Positions 40,434 to 49,064 are shown, counted from the first letter of the stretch. The stretch is DNA of 64,000 nt from Streptosporangium subroseum (GCF_900188345.1 NZ_FZOD01000004.1:227270-291269); one strand, 5' to 3'. Program-made: numbers and translations. Notes: generated from the sequence alone by a model not told the origin.

Positions 40434-40880
40434 TCAACCCGCGAGGGGCACGCTGCCCGGCAACCTGGGCTGCGTGGGCACGCCGAGCAGCTGCTCCACC
40501 GCCGTGACGAACCGCTCAGCCTCGGAGATCAGCTCCTCCGCGTCCCGCGACGACACCACGCGCGTCATCCCGGCCTCGGCCGAGGCCCGCTTGGCCGCGC
40601 TCACCTCGAAATACGGTGCCCAGTCGGCCAGCCTGGGCTCGGCCTCGGGCAGCAGCTCCCAGGCGCTGCGAAGCCGACGCCTGCGGCCGTCCATGGGGCG
40701 GGGTCGTGCGGCCAGGATCGCGGCGGCGGCCCTGAGCGCCGCCAGGTGGGCGGAGACGTAACGTGTGGCGGAAGTCTGGGCGGCGGCCGCCTCCTCGAGG
40801 CAGTCGCGCGCGTCTGTGAGGTGTGCCCGCACCGTGGGGGACAACCGGGGCCCACCGGAATCGCTGAGCCGAGGGGTCAT
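40434..40880 (-). CDS. SAV_6107-family HEPN domain protein
   Basis: Small helical protein of 148 aa resembling the actinobacterial SAV_6107 HEPN family. The ATG at 40880 follows AAGGAGG by 9 nt, a strong ribosome binding site that rules out the longer open frame reaching 41177. The core AHLAALRAAAAILAARPRP and the helical C-terminal part (DAEELISEAERFVTAVEQLL) are characteristic. RYVSAH fits the R-X4-H pattern of HEPN nucleases, but it lies early in the domain, so activity is uncertain. From memory, family members often sit near DNA polymerase IV genes. Two LexA-like boxes about 210 bp upstream suggest SOS control. Confidence 0.85.
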   Translation of the reverse strand: MTPRLSDSGGPRLSPTVRAHLTDARDCLEEAAAAQTSATRYVSAHLAALRAAAAILAARPRPMDGRRRRLRSAWELLPEAEPRLADWAPYFEVSAAKRASAEAGMTRVVSSRDAEELISEAERFVTAVEQLLGVPTQPRLPGSVPLAG

Positions 40881-41087
40881 GTGCTTCAGCCTCCTTGGTC
40901 GCAAGCGGCTCCCGGCGATTTCGCCGGTGAAGTCACACTTGCAGACCCCACCGACAAATTCACCGGCGGCCGGACGAGGAGCTTCCCCTCTCCCCGCCCG
41001 CCGCGACCTGGCCCGATCGACTCCCGCCGATGACATGGACCAGATCGACCCGCCCTGGACGCGGGTCACGAACCCCGCGTCATTACA
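40881..41087 (-). other. Long untranslated leader of the HEPN gene
   Basis: About 200 bp between the LexA-like boxes and the start codon. The frame is open but the translation is Arg-rich with no family resemblance, and the internal ATG with the good ribosome binding site is at 40880. A dyad CGGCGATTTCGCCG at 40914-40927 could form a small hairpin. Confidence 0.5.
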
Positions 41088-41103
41088 TCGAACATAAATT
41101 CGA
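41088..41103 (-). promoter_or_regulatory. LexA-like SOS box 1
   Basis: TCGAAC-ATAA-ATTCGA matches the Gram-positive/actinobacterial LexA consensus TCGAAC-N4-GTTCGA at 11 of 12 defined positions. It lies in an AT-rich patch upstream of the HEPN gene, 40 bp from box 2. Confidence 0.65.
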
Positions 41104-41127
41104 TCACTCGTAGTGTCAAGTAAAACC

Positions 41128-41143
41128 ACGAACAAAAGTTCGA
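41128..41143 (-). promoter_or_regulatory. LexA-like SOS box 2
   Basis: ACGAAC-AAAA-GTTCGA matches the same LexA consensus at 11 of 12 defined positions. The core CGAAC-N4-GTTCG is perfect. Confidence 0.72.
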
Positions 41144-41162
41144 TCTTCGTCGAAAAGCAAAA

Positions 41163-41190
41163 GCCCCGGGAGATCAAAATCTCCCGGGGC
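41163..41190 (-). terminator. Intrinsic terminator of the L,D-transpeptidase gene
   Basis: A perfect 12-bp stem (41163-41174 with 41179-41190) closes on CAAA. On the minus strand it is followed by TTTTGCTTTT, giving a classical U-rich tail, 12 nt after the gene's stop. Confidence 0.92.
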
Positions 41191-41202
41191 CTTCACCTGC
41201 GA

Positions 41203-42015
41203 CTATCGAACGAACCTTCCCCGAACGTGCACGGGCACCCCGGTGCCGACCAGGCCGGGAAGGACCTCCGCCACCTGCATCGGCAGTCGAACACAACCGT
41301 GAGAAGCCGGTGCCAGCGGCACGGACAACGCGCCGTGGAAGGCGATGCCGCCGTTGAAGAAGATCGGGTTGTAGAGCTGGCCCAGATAGGACCTGTGCCA
41401 GCCGTCCCTCCGCCAGGTCGTCTTGTAGTCACCGGTCGGCGTGCGGGCGTCACCGCAGAACCGCTGGGGCTTCCCCTGCCAGGTGGCCGTCTCGCAGTAC
41501 GCGATCCCGCTGCCCGAGGAGATGTGGCTGATGAGCTTCACCCGGCCGTTGACGTAGAGGACCAGCAACTGCTTGGCGAGGTTGACCTCGACCCTGGTCG
41601 GCTTGCCTCCCGGCACCAGCACCTTCGGAGCCCGCGGGGCCTCCATCGCGTTCCAGGTCCTGCTCGCCACGGTGCTGGTCGGCGAGATGCCGTTGACCTT
41701 CTGGAAGGCCCAGACCGCCGACAGCGTCGACCCGCCGTACCGGCCGTCGACCCTGCCCGGCGCGTAGCCGAGCTCCGCCAGCCGGGTCTGGAGCACCTTG
41801 ACCTCCGTGCCCTTGGCCCCGACCTTGAGCGTCTTGCCGGGCGCGGCGAACCTGGACGCCTCGGCCTTGGACGCCGCCCTGGACACCTCGGCCTTCGCCA
41901 CGACGACCGGGGCCGCCGAGGTGACGGCCTGGGCGTTCGCGACTCCGGCGGATGAGAGAAGCACGGCGCCCGCCGTCATAAGCGCGGCCACTCCGAGCCG
42001 TTGTCCAACCCTCAC
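41203..42015 (-). CDS. Secreted L,D-transpeptidase with peptidoglycan-binding domain
   Basis: Cell-wall enzyme that forms 3-3 peptidoglycan cross-links. At 270 aa it has an N-terminal signal peptide (basic MRVGQR, hydrophobic core, cleavage probably near ANAQA), then a peptidoglycan-binding repeat (VGAKGTEVKVLQTRLAELGY to VWAFQKVNGI, about residues 65-115) and a YkuD catalytic domain. The catalytic motif is HGALSVPLAPASHGCVRLP with nucleophile Cys near residue 240. The small size and lack of the mycobacterial Ig-like domains fit secreted ErfK/YkuD-type enzymes. The GTG start has AAGGGG upstream at longer than usual spacing. Confidence 0.94.
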   Translation of the reverse strand: MRVGQRLGVAALMTAGAVLLSSAGVANAQAVTSAAPVVVAKAEVSRAASKAEASRFAAPGKTLKVGAKGTEVKVLQTRLAELGYAPGRVDGRYGGSTLSAVWAFQKVNGISPTSTVASRTWNAMEAPRAPKVLVPGGKPTRVEVNLAKQLLVLYVNGRVKLISHISSGSGIAYCETATWQGKPQRFCGDARTPTGDYKTTWRRDGWHRSYLGQLYNPIFFNGGIAFHGALSVPLAPASHGCVRLPMQVAEVLPGLVGTGVPVHVRGRFVR

Positions 42016-42122
42016 TTAAAATCAACCCCTTACATCGCTAGAGATCGAATCAAGGGACCATAGCGTACGAACCGCCTACTTCAGCCAGAGGTAATGAAGC
42101 GGTAATCCATGGTCAACCTGTT

Positions 42123-42128
42123 TAGAGT
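42123..42128 (+). promoter_or_regulatory. -10 element of a probably leaderless YbaK-family gene
   Basis: TAGAGT fits TANNNT and lies 6 nt before the GTG start; no ribosome binding site is present between them. Confidence 0.55.
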
Positions 42129-42134
42129 GGCCGA

Positions 42135-42611
42135 GTGCCAGAAAAGTTGCATCCAAACGTCGAGAAAGTCGCCGCGATCCTCACCGAGCACAACGTCTCG
42201 GGCGAGATCGTCGTGTTCGCGGAGGCCACTCCCACCGCCGTCACCGCGGCCGCCCAGCTCGGCTGCGAGGTCGGCGCCATCGCCAACAGCCTGATATTCG
42301 ACGCCGACGGTGAGCCCCTCCTGGTGCTGACCAGCGGCGCTCACCGGGTGAACACCGACCTCGTCGCCGAGACGATCGGCGTGGCGAAGGTGAAGCGGGC
42401 CAGCCCGGACTTCGTCCGCACCGCCACCGGCCAGGTCATCGGCGGGGTCTCCCCGATCGGTCACCCCGCCCCCATCAGGACGCTCGTCGACACCTGGCTC
42501 GGCAAGCACGAGGTGGTCTGGGCGGCCGCCGGCCATCCGCACACGATCTTCCCCACCTCCTTCGACGAGCTCATCCGCATCACCGGCGGCGTGCCGGTGG
42601 ACGTCGAGTAA
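42135..42611 (+). CDS. YbaK/ProX-family aminoacyl-tRNA deacylase
   Basis: Single-domain protein of 158 aa in the family that hydrolyses misacylated tRNAs (for example Cys-tRNAPro or Ala-tRNAPro). Characteristic parts are IANSLIFDADGEPLLVLTSG, the substrate-pocket segment GQVIGGVSPIGHP and the C-terminal VWAAAGHPHTIFPTS. The exact tRNA substrate cannot be told from sequence. GTG 42135 follows a -10-like TAGAGT by 6 nt with no ribosome binding site, so the message is probably leaderless. It is divergent from the L,D-transpeptidase gene. Confidence 0.92.
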   Translation: MPEKLHPNVEKVAAILTEHNVSGEIVVFAEATPTAVTAAAQLGCEVGAIANSLIFDADGEPLLVLTSGAHRVNTDLVAETIGVAKVKRASPDFVRTATGQVIGGVSPIGHPAPIRTLVDTWLGKHEVVWAAAGHPHTIFPTSFDELIRITGGVPVDVE

Positions 42612-42644
42612 CCGCTGTCCGGTGCGGCCGCACGCCCGCGGAGG

Positions 42645-42674
42645 CCGGTGGTGCTCGTCGACGAGCACCACCGG
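42645..42674. terminator. Terminator after the YbaK-family gene
   Basis: A perfect 13-bp stem CCGGTGGTGCTCG / CGAGCACCACCGG around TCGA makes a fully palindromic 30-bp element 33 bp past the stop. It has no T-run. Confidence 0.8.
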
Positions 42675-42990
42675 AAGAGCATCGCGACCGCGGAGAGCGG
42701 GCCGTTGATCGATTGGAGAACGCCCCGCCGCCCGTCGCGCCCACGGAGACCGGACGGTGCCCGAGCGCTCGGCCGGCCCGGGTTCGTTCCGCTCCCGCGG
42801 GGGAACACCGGCGTGGAGGCAGGACGCGCATGCCTCGCACGGTGCGGTGCGTTCCGCAGCGGCCTCGTGGGACGCGTTCTCAACCCTGGATCACCCGGGC
42901 CGGAGAGCAGGCAAAGATGTCCAAAAATTCCATGAAAATCACCAAACATCGCTTTCGCGCCTTTTGGCGGTCCCCGTGACGCCGTCCTGC
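42675..42990. other. Gap of about 316 bp before the GNAT gene
   Basis: No gene is recognised; open frames here lack family motifs and ribosome binding sites. The last 80 bp are AT-richer than the surroundings (around 42917-42962) and probably contain promoter elements for the acetyltransferase. Confidence 0.5.
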
Positions 42991-42996
42991 TAGGGT
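42991..42996 (+). promoter_or_regulatory. -10 element of a probably leaderless GNAT gene
   Basis: TAGGGT fits TANNNT and ends 7 nt before GTG 43004. This favours that start over the GTG at 42995, which overlaps the element. Confidence 0.5.
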
Positions 42997-43003
42997 GCGT
43001 CGG

Positions 43004-43552
43004 GTGATCGGACTGCGACGGGTCGCCCCCGATGAGTTCACCCTTCGGCTGGACTCGGTCCTCGATGTCTACACCGCGGCGATGAATCCGCCCAGTGATC
43101 AGCTTTCGGGGCGAAAAGCGATCATGAGGAACCACGCGGCCCATCCCGGGTTCACCTGCCTGTTCGCCGAGACCTCCGACGGGACGCCGGTCGGGGTCGC
43201 CTACGGCTTCCACGGCGACCCCGGGCAGTGGTGGCACGACGTGGTGCGCCGGGCGATCGCGGAGAAGAACGGCGAGGGAAGTGCGCGCGGCTGGCTCGGC
43301 GACGCCCTGGAACTCGCCGAGATCCACGTGCACCCCGACTACCAGGGCAAGGGCGTCGGCCGGGCGATGATCACGGGCATGTGCACGGGCCGCCTGGAGC
43401 GCACCGCCGTACTGTCCACCCGTGACCAGCCCACCGCGGCCCGGCACCTCTACCGGAGCATCGGCTTCGTGGACCTGCTCACCCAGTTCATCTTCCCCGG
43501 CGGCTACGAGCGCTACGCGATCCTCGGAGTCGTGCTTCCGCTGAGCGAGTGA
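43004..43552 (+). CDS. GNAT-family N-acetyltransferase
   Basis: Acyl-CoA-dependent acetyltransferase of 182 aa. The acetyl-CoA-binding motif A is clear at LAEIHVHPDYQGKGVGRAMI (the Q/RxxGxG/A pattern is QGKGVG), followed by motif B-like LSTRDQPTAARHLYRSIGF. The N-terminal ~90 residues (YTAAMNPPSDQLSGRKAIMR) are typical of an actinobacterial GNAT subgroup of unknown substrate. GTG 43004 is chosen because of the -10-like element 7 nt upstream; GTG 42995 would add three residues. It converges on the APC transporter gene. Confidence 0.9.
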   Translation: MIGLRRVAPDEFTLRLDSVLDVYTAAMNPPSDQLSGRKAIMRNHAAHPGFTCLFAETSDGTPVGVAYGFHGDPGQWWHDVVRRAIAEKNGEGSARGWLGDALELAEIHVHPDYQGKGVGRAMITGMCTGRLERTAVLSTRDQPTAARHLYRSIGFVDLLTQFIFPGGYERYAILGVVLPLSE

Positions 43553-43583
43553 GCGCGGGCAGGCGCCGGCGGGCGAACCCCGG

Positions 43584-43609
43584 CATGTCGGCCGACGTCA
43601 GCCGACATG
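43584..43609. terminator. Bidirectional hairpin overlapping the transporter stop codon
   Basis: CATGTCGGC / GCCGACATG is a perfect 9-bp stem with an 8-nt loop that contains the minus-strand stop codon of the transporter gene, between convergent genes. Confidence 0.6.
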
Positions 43610-45568
43610 GACGAGAGGGCGGCGTTCGGCGTCGGGTTCGGCCTGCCGCAGGACCTCGCGGGTGAGCGGGGGGACATCGCCCCCGCCGAAGACGAGATAG
43701 CGCAGCAGCGCGCCGATGGGATTGCCCTCGGCCCAGTGGAAGTAGACGTTGGGCGTCTTTCCGGTCTGGTCGCGCAGGTGCAGGAGTATCGCCGCGATCG
43801 CGTTGGCGATGGTCGGGCTCTCCACGCGAAGGATGCGGAAGCCGTGTCTCTCCTCGCCGATCACCCGGAGCTCGCTCTCGAACTCCGACGCGTCGGGCAC
43901 CGTCACCTCCAGGAACAGCAGACCTTCGTTGCTGCGGAGCCGGTGGAGCTCCCAGGCCTCACGGGCCTTGTCCACATACTCCTTGCAGTCGCGGGCATGC
44001 GGCTCGTTGGCGATGAGGTGGATCTCGGCCGCCTCGTTCACGTAACGGCGGGCCTGGTCGTCCAGGGTGATGCGGGTGACGCGCAGTTCGGTCGAGCGGG
44101 TGGCGCGGGAGACCAGCGAGGTGACGACGATCGCGAGAATGAAGAAGAAGGCGATCACGAGTCCGTCCGGGCGCTCGATCATGTTCGCGACCATCGCGTA
44201 GGCGAAGATCAGCGCGACGATCCCGAACGGGATCGCGGTCCTCGTCCGGCCGTTCTTCCACGCGGACAGGGTGACGGCGACGGCCGCCGACAGGATGAGG
44301 GCCAGCACGCCGGTGGCGTAGGCGCCGCCCTGGGACTCCACGTCCGCGCCGAAGAAGAAGGTGATCGCGAATGAGATGGCGGTGAAGACGAGCACCATCG
44401 GCCGGGTCGCCCGCGACCAGTCCGGCGCCATGCCGTAGCGGGGGAGGTAGCGCGGCACGATGTTGAGCAGGCCCGCCAGCGCCGAGGCCCCGGCGAACCA
44501 GAGGATGCCGATGGTGCTGATGTCGTAGGCGGTGCCGAACCAGTCGCCGAGATAGGCGTGGGCGAGGTACGCCAGGGCGCGGCCGTTGGCCTTGCCGCCC
44601 TCCTGGAACTCCTGCGCCGGGATCAGCACGGTGGTGAGGAAGCTGGAGGCGATCAGGAAGACGCTCATGATCAGCGCGGCCGTGGTCAGCAGCTTCTTCG
44701 CGCCCCCGATCCGCTCCGCCAGGCTGCCTCTGACCAGGGGCATCACCGCCACCCCGGTCTCGAACCCCGACAGGCCCAGGGCGAGCTTCGGCATCACGTA
44801 GAGCGAGACGGCGATCAGCGCGATCGGGCTGGAGTGCTCGGTGGTCAGCGCGTTCTGCCAGTCCGCGATCAAGCTGGGGTTGGCGATCACGTGCTGTACG
44901 GCCACCACCAGGACGACCACGTTCAGGCTCAGGTAAACGGCCACCAGGACCACCGCGATGGAGATCGCCTCGCTGAACCCGACGAGGAACACCCCGCCCA
45001 GGGCCGCGATCAGCACCAGCGTCACCGGGATCTGCCAGCCGCTCAGGAACTCCGGCACGAACGGGTTGTGCAGGACGTGCGCGGTGGCGTCCGCCGCCGA
45101 CAGGGTGATCGTCACGATGAACGCGGTGGCGACGAACCCGAGCAGGAACAGCACCAGCAGTTTGCCCCGCCAGCCGGGCATCAGGCTCTCCAGCATCGCC
45201 AGGGAGCCCAGGCCGTTGGGACTCTCCCTGGCGACCGCGCGATAGACCGGCAGGGCGCCGAAGAGCGTCAGCGCCACCAGCAGCAGGGTCGCGATCGGGC
45301 TGAGGGTCCCGGCGGCGAGCGCTGCGATCCCCGGCTGGTAACCGAGCGTGGAGAAGTAGTCGACACCCGTGAGGCACATGACCTGCCACCACGAGTGCTG
45401 CGCGTGCGGGACCTCCTCCGCGTGCGGCCCGGCGGCCCTGTGGTCCGGATGCTGGAGACCACTGAGCAGCCAGCGTCCCAGACCCGCGCGCGTGCCGGAA
45501 TCCGGGGGCGCGCCCGATCCGGCGCTCCCCGTTCCCGCTGTACTGGCTGCACTGTCTGGCGACGACAT
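43598..45568 (-). CDS. Large APC-superfamily permease with cytoplasmic C-terminal domain
   Basis: Membrane transporter of 656 aa. After a ~60-residue low-complexity N-terminus, about 12 helices begin with [20 protein letters not shown], a region typical of a little-studied APC subgroup. Further helices run to about residue 470 and a soluble C-terminal domain of about 170 residues follows ([20 protein letters not shown] onward). The layout recalls KimA/KUP-like transporters with regulatory tails, but the substrate is unknown. The ATG at 45568 is preferred over GTG 45577 because AAGGTG lies upstream. That site is inside a perfect hairpin, suggesting translational control. Confidence 0.85.
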   Translation of the reverse strand: MSSPDSAASTAGTGSAGSGAPPDSGTRAGLGRWLLSGLQHPDHRAAGPHAEEVPHAQHSWWQVMCLTGVDYFSTLGYQPGIAALAAGTLSPIATLLLVALTLFGALPVYRAVARESPNGLGSLAMLESLMPGWRGKLLVLFLLGFVATAFIVTITLSAADATAHVLHNPFVPEFLSGWQIPVTLVLIAALGGVFLVGFSEAISIAVVLVAVYLSLNVVVLVVAVQHVIANPSLIADWQNALTTEHSSPIALIAVSLYVMPKLALGLSGFETGVAVMPLVRGSLAERIGGAKKLLTTAALIMSVFLIASSFLTTVLIPAQEFQEGGKANGRALAYLAHAYLGDWFGTAYDISTIGILWFAGASALAGLLNIVPRYLPRYGMAPDWSRATRPMVLVFTAISFAITFFFGADVESQGGAYATGVLALILSAAVAVTLSAWKNGRTRTAIPFGIVALIFAYAMVANMIERPDGLVIAFFFILAIVVTSLVSRATRSTELRVTRITLDDQARRYVNEAAEIHLIANEPHARDCKEYVDKAREAWELHRLRSNEGLLFLEVTVPDASEFESELRVIGEERHGFRILRVESPTIANAIAAILLHLRDQTGKTPNVYFHWAEGNPIGALLRYLVFGGGDVPPLTREVLRQAEPDAERRPLVHVG

Positions 45569-45570
45569 GG

Positions 45571-45595
45571 GGTGCACCTTACCGAAAGGTGCACC
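45571..45595 (-). promoter_or_regulatory. Hairpin masking the ribosome binding site of the APC transporter
   Basis: GGTGCACCTT and AAGGTGCACC form a perfect 10-bp stem with a 5-nt loop, ending 2 nt before the ATG. The AAGG that would pair with 16S rRNA is in the 3' arm. It could be an RNA thermometer-like or ligand-modulated switch, or a DNA operator (GGTGCACC is itself palindromic). Confidence 0.6.
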
Positions 45596-45617
45596 GACCG
45601 TCGCTACGCCCCCATAC

Positions 45618-45663
45618 GGTTTCCCTACGGGGCCGGGCCCGGAGGTTTCTCTACGGGGCCGGG
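45618..45663. repeat. Two near-identical 20-bp direct repeats
   Basis: GGTTTCCCTACGGGGCCGGG (45618-45637) and GGTTTCTCTACGGGGCCGGG (45644-45663) differ at one base and have a 26-bp period. They lie in the 168-bp gap between metF and the APC transporter. Confidence 0.8.
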
Positions 45664-45736
45664 GTCCGCGGTCCCCGCGCCGGAGGGGTCACGAACGACC
45701 GCTTCCCCAGGCGCCGGAGACGTGGGATGCCGTACG

Positions 45737-46672
45737 TCACCGGCCGGCCAGCGAGACCGCCTTGGGCGCGAAGTCGAGGGCCTGGAAGACCTCCCTGGTC
45801 GCGCTTGAACGGTTGAAGGTGATGAAGTGGATCCCGGGCGCACCCTCGTCGAGCAGGGTCTGGCAGAGCTCGGCGGCGTGCTCGATGCCGAGCTCGCGCA
45901 CGGCTGCGGGGTCGTCGGCGACCGCCTCGAACCTCGCCGTCAGGCGGGGCGGGAACGGCGCGCCGGAGAGCTGCTCGGACCTGGCGATCGTGCTCATCTG
46001 GGTGACGGGCATGATGCCGGGGATGATCGGGGTGTCGCAGCCCTTGGCCGCCACCCGGTCACGCAGCCGCAGGTAGTCGTCGGCCTCGAAGAACATCTGG
46101 GTGATCGCGTAGTCGGCGCCCGCGCGGCACTTGCGCACAAAATGCTCGGTGTCGGCCTCCACCGTGCCCGACCTCGGGTGTTTGTAGGGGAAGGCGGCCA
46201 CGCCCACGCAGAAGTCTCCGGACTGGCGGATCAGCCGGACCAGATCGTCGGCGTAGAGGACGCCCTCGGGGTGAGGCACCCACTCGCCCATCGGGTCGCC
46301 GGGCGGGTCGCCCCGCACGGCGAGGATGTTTCGGACGCCCGCCCCGGCGAACCTGCCGATCAGGTGGCGCAGCTCGCGGACGGAGTGGTTGACCGCGGTG
46401 AAGTGGGCGACCGGGGTCAGCGTGGTCTCGTGGGCGAGCCGCTCCACGACGTCGACCGTGCGGTCACGGGTGCCTCCGCCGGCGCCGTAGGTGACGGACA
46501 CGAACGTGGGGTGCAGCGACTCCAACTCGCGGATCGCGCGCCAGAGCTGCCGCTCCCCCTCATCGGTCTTCGGTGGGAAGAACTCGAAGGAGAACGACCG
46601 GCCACCGGCGGCGAGGAGCTCGCGGACGGTGGGAACACGATCGGGAAGGATTGACGGGCGACCCAGAGCCAT
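45737..46672 (-). CDS. metF: 5,10-methylenetetrahydrofolate reductase (MetF)
   Basis: FAD enzyme that makes 5-methyl-tetrahydrofolate for methionine synthesis. The ATG at 46672 (311 aa) begins [20 protein letters not shown]; residues before it in the open frame are not coding. Family segments include [13 protein letters not shown] (catalytic Glu), [26 protein letters not shown], the [17 protein letters not shown] barrel strand and [18 protein letters not shown] -10-like element lies 6 nt before the ATG with no room for a normal ribosome binding site, so it is probably leaderless. The metF-prenyl synthase divergent pair matches the Rv2172c-Rv2173 arrangement of mycobacteria. Confidence 0.95.
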   Translation of the reverse strand: MALGRPSILPDRVPTVRELLAAGGRSFSFEFFPPKTDEGERQLWRAIRELESLHPTFVSVTYGAGGGTRDRTVDVVERLAHETTLTPVAHFTAVNHSVRELRHLIGRFAGAGVRNILAVRGDPPGDPMGEWVPHPEGVLYADDLVRLIRQSGDFCVGVAAFPYKHPRSGTVEADTEHFVRKCRAGADYAITQMFFEADDYLRLRDRVAAKGCDTPIIPGIMPVTQMSTIARSEQLSGAPFPPRLTARFEAVADDPAAVRELGIEHAAELCQTLLDEGAPGIHFITFNRSSATREVFQALDFAPKAVSLAGR

Positions 46673-46678
46673 ACCCCT

Positions 46679-46684
46679 AGGGTA
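46679..46684 (-). promoter_or_regulatory. -10 element of leaderless metF
   Basis: TACCCT on the minus strand fits TANNNT and ends 6 nt before the metF ATG. Confidence 0.6.
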
Positions 46685-46886
46685 CTGGCCCGGTCGCCCC
46701 GGCACCCGTGTCCGGTGCCCGCTCCGATACGCCTTCGGGGCCCGTTCCGGAGTCCGCCTCGGAGGCCGCCGTCGGCCCCAAGCCCGATGCCCACCTGAGA
46801 TGTCCGCTTTGCATACCCGCTTCGGCGCCCGCCAACAATCGCGATCTTTCCCCTCCTCACCCATATGAGTGGTTCCTCCGGCCGGT

Positions 46887-46892
46887 TAATCT
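46887..46892 (+). promoter_or_regulatory. -10 element of leaderless polyprenyl synthetase gene
   Basis: TAATCT fits TANNNT and lies exactly 6 nt before the ATG at 46899. Confidence 0.6.
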
Positions 46893-46898
46893 CAGTGC

Positions 46899-47966
46899 AT
46901 GACCACTTCCGCAGCCGCGCTCGACACCATTCGGTCCGAAGTGGATCGTTCTCTCCGGGGGTTCGTCGACGAGCGTCGGCCCCAGGTCAGCGCTCCCGAG
47001 CTGGCTCCCCTCATCTCGGCCGCCGAGGACTTCCTCGCCGGCGGGAAACGGCTGCGTCCCGCCTTCTGCTACTGGGGCTGGCGCGGTGCGGGCGGGGGCG
47101 ACGACCCCGCGATCTTCACCGCCGCCGCCTCACTCGAACTCCTCCAGGCGAGCGCCCTCGTGCACGACGACGTGATGGACGCCAGCGACCTGCGCCGGGG
47201 CATGCCCTCCGCGCACCGCAGGTTCCAGGCGCTGCACAGCGAGGCCGGCTGGCACGGCTCGGCCGAGCAGTTCGGGGAGGGCGCGGCCATCCTGCTGGGC
47301 AACCTGATGCTCATCTGGTCCAGCGAGATGTGGCGGAACAGCGGCCTGCCGCCCGCCTCGCTCGCCGCGGCCCAGGATGTTCACGACCACATGCGCACCG
47401 AGCTCATGTGCGGTCAGTATCTTGACCTGCTGGAGCAGGCCCACGGCGAGAACACCTTCGACAGCGCGCTGCGGGTCGCCCTCTTCAAGAGCGGGAAATA
47501 CTCGGTGGAGCAACCGCTCCGGCTCGGCCTGGTGCTGGCCGCGCAGGCCCGCGAGCCGTGGATCGACCGGCTCTGCGAGGAGTACGGGCGGTGCGTGGGC
47601 ATCGCCTTCCAGCTCCGCGACGACATCCTCGGCGTGTTCGGCGACCCCGACGAGACCGGCAAGCCGGCGGGCGACGATCTCCGCGAGGGCAAGCGGACGA
47701 TGCTCATCGCCCGCACACTCGCCGCGGCCTCCCCCGCCCAGGCGGAGGTGGTGCGCCGCACTCTCGGCGACCCGGCGCTGGACGTGGCGGGCGTCGACCG
47801 GCTGCGCCAGATCATCGAGGAGACCGGGGCGCTCGTCGCGTGCGAGGCGATGATCAAGAATTACCTCGAGGACGCCCTGGGCTCGCTGGACGGGGCACCG
47901 ATCACCGCCGAGGCCCGCGTGGCCCTGGCCGACCTGGCCGTGGCCGCGACGTCGCGCCGTACCTGA
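46899..47966 (+). CDS. Polyprenyl (geranylgeranyl-type) diphosphate synthase
   Basis: Trans-isoprenyl diphosphate synthase of 355 aa that adds isopentenyl diphosphate units to allylic diphosphates. The first Asp-rich motif is ASALVHDDVMD (DDxxD) and the second QLRDDILGVFGD. FLAGGKRLRPAFCYWGW provides the conserved GKRLRP. It resembles mycobacterial IdsA2/GrcC-type enzymes; chain length cannot be fixed from sequence, though the small residues before the first motif allow C15-C20. TAATCT 6 nt before the ATG suggests a leaderless transcript. It converges on thiE. Confidence 0.93.
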   Translation: MTTSAAALDTIRSEVDRSLRGFVDERRPQVSAPELAPLISAAEDFLAGGKRLRPAFCYWGWRGAGGGDDPAIFTAAASLELLQASALVHDDVMDASDLRRGMPSAHRRFQALHSEAGWHGSAEQFGEGAAILLGNLMLIWSSEMWRNSGLPPASLAAAQDVHDHMRTELMCGQYLDLLEQAHGENTFDSALRVALFKSGKYSVEQPLRLGLVLAAQAREPWIDRLCEEYGRCVGIAFQLRDDILGVFGDPDETGKPAGDDLREGKRTMLIARTLAAASPAQAEVVRRTLGDPALDVAGVDRLRQIIEETGALVACEAMIKNYLEDALGSLDGAPITAEARVALADLAVAATSRRT

Positions 47967-47992
47967 CCCCCGAAGGCGCCACGCCCCCGAGG

Positions 47993-48017
47993 CGGCCTGC
48001 CCGGACGGGGCAGGCCG
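47993..48017. terminator. Bidirectional terminator between the prenyl synthase gene and thiE
   Basis: CGGCCTGCCC / GGGCAGGCCG is a perfect 10-bp stem on a 5-nt loop between convergent genes. Confidence 0.8.
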
Positions 48018-48067
48018 TGGTTCAGCGTCCTCCTCGAGGAAGCTCGGAGCGATCGACCGCCCCGCGC

Positions 48068-48709
48068 TCAGCGCGGAGCGGTCAGCCGCCGCCGGAACTC
48101 CTCGGCCGCCGCCTTGGGGTCGTCGGCCTCGGTGATGGCCCGTACGACCACGACCCGGCGCACGCCATGCGACATGACCTCGTCCAGGTTGGCGAGGTCG
48201 ATGCCGCCGATGCCGAACCAGGGCCGGTCGGTGTCCAGGACCGCGGCATGCCTGAGCAGGCCGGGACCCGGGGCGGATCTCCCGGGTTTGGTGGGCGTCG
48301 GCCAGATCGGGCCGCAGCAGAAGTAGTCGACGCCGGCCTCGACGGCCGCGGCGGACGCCTCCTCGGGGGCGTGAGTGGAACGCCCGATGAGGATGTCGTC
48401 GCCGAGCATGTCGCGCACGATCGGCACCGGCAGGTCGTCCTGGCCGAGGTGGAGCACGTCAGGACGGATCGCGTACGCGATGTCCGCCCTGTCGTTGACG
48501 GCCAGCAGCTTGCCGTGCCTGTCGCAGGCCTCGCGGAAGACCTCGAGGAGCCTGAGCTCCTCGCGTGCCTCGAGGCCCTTCTCGCGCAGCTGCACGATGT
48601 CGACCCCGCCCGCGAGGGCCGCGTCGAGGAAATCGGCGAGATCTCCCCGGTCACGACGCCCGTCGGTGCACAGATACAGGCGGGCGTCAGAAACCGAGGG
48701 CTTGCGCAC
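48068..48709 (-). CDS. thiE: Thiamine-phosphate synthase
   Basis: Joins hydroxymethylpyrimidine diphosphate and thiazole phosphate to form thiamine phosphate. The GTG at 48709 (213 aa) has GAGG 9 nt upstream and overlaps the upstream gene by 23 bp. Motifs include [53 protein letters not shown], the [14 protein letters not shown] diphosphate loop and [14 protein letters not shown]. It is near thiO-thiS-thiG but on the opposite strand and without its own TPP riboswitch in the leader I examined. Confidence 0.95.
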   Translation of the reverse strand: MRKPSVSDARLYLCTDGRRDRGDLADFLDAALAGGVDIVQLREKGLEAREELRLLEVFREACDRHGKLLAVNDRADIAYAIRPDVLHLGQDDLPVPIVRDMLGDDILIGRSTHAPEEASAAAVEAGVDYFCCGPIWPTPTKPGRSAPGPGLLRHAAVLDTDRPWFGIGGIDLANLDEVMSHGVRRVVVVRAITEADDPKAAAEEFRRRLTAPR

Positions 48710-49064
48710 GTCTCTTGACCTCGGTATGGCGGCCCGCGCGGAACGCGTCCACCGGTGACCCCGGAAGGGTGTCGTCGGGAGTGAAAAGCCACCGGAGCGA
48801 CTCGACGTCGTCGTAGCCGGCGTCGAGCAGCACCGTGAGGGTGCCCGACAGGCCCTTGACGAGATCGCCGTCCGCGGCGATGAAGGCCGCGGGAACCTGG
48901 GGTTCGCCACCGCCTCGTCGCACACCGATGAGCTTGCGGTCCTTGATGAGTTGCTTGGCGCGACCGGCGCTCAGGTTGAGCCTTCTGGCCACCTCGGTCA
49001 GGGTGAGCCACTCGCCCACCAACTGGTCGGTTTCCCGGTCGATCTGCGCAACAGAAAGCGTCAC
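48687..49064 (-). CDS. Rv2175c-family winged-helix DNA-binding protein
   Basis: Small DNA-binding protein of 125 aa like Rv2175c of M. tuberculosis, which is a substrate of the kinase PknL. The HTH lies near the N-terminus ([20 protein letters not shown] then [14 protein letters not shown]), and the C-terminal part carries [20 protein letters not shown] and [20 protein letters not shown], both typical of the family. GTG 49064 is the likely start; the long upstream frame is a shadow of the neighbouring gene. It overlaps thiE by 23 bp. A PASTA kinase gene lies 3.8 kb away, matching the mycobacterial pairing. Confidence 0.9.
   Translation of the reverse strand: MTLSVAQIDRETDQLVGEWLTLTEVARRLNLSAGRAKQLIKDRKLIGVRRGGGEPQVPAAFIAADGDLVKGLSGTLTVLLDAGYDDVESLRWLFTPDDTLPGSPVDAFRAGRHTEVKRRAQALGF

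Noticed and set aside
40881..41177. N-terminal extension of the HEPN gene to 41177
   Set aside because: The frame is open but the extra 99 residues have no family resemblance, cross the LexA-like boxes, and a strong ribosome binding site supports the ATG at 40880.
42713..42993. Small plus-strand frames upstream of the GNAT gene
   Set aside because: Overlapping short frames with no ribosome binding site or motif; the region is more likely terminator plus promoter.
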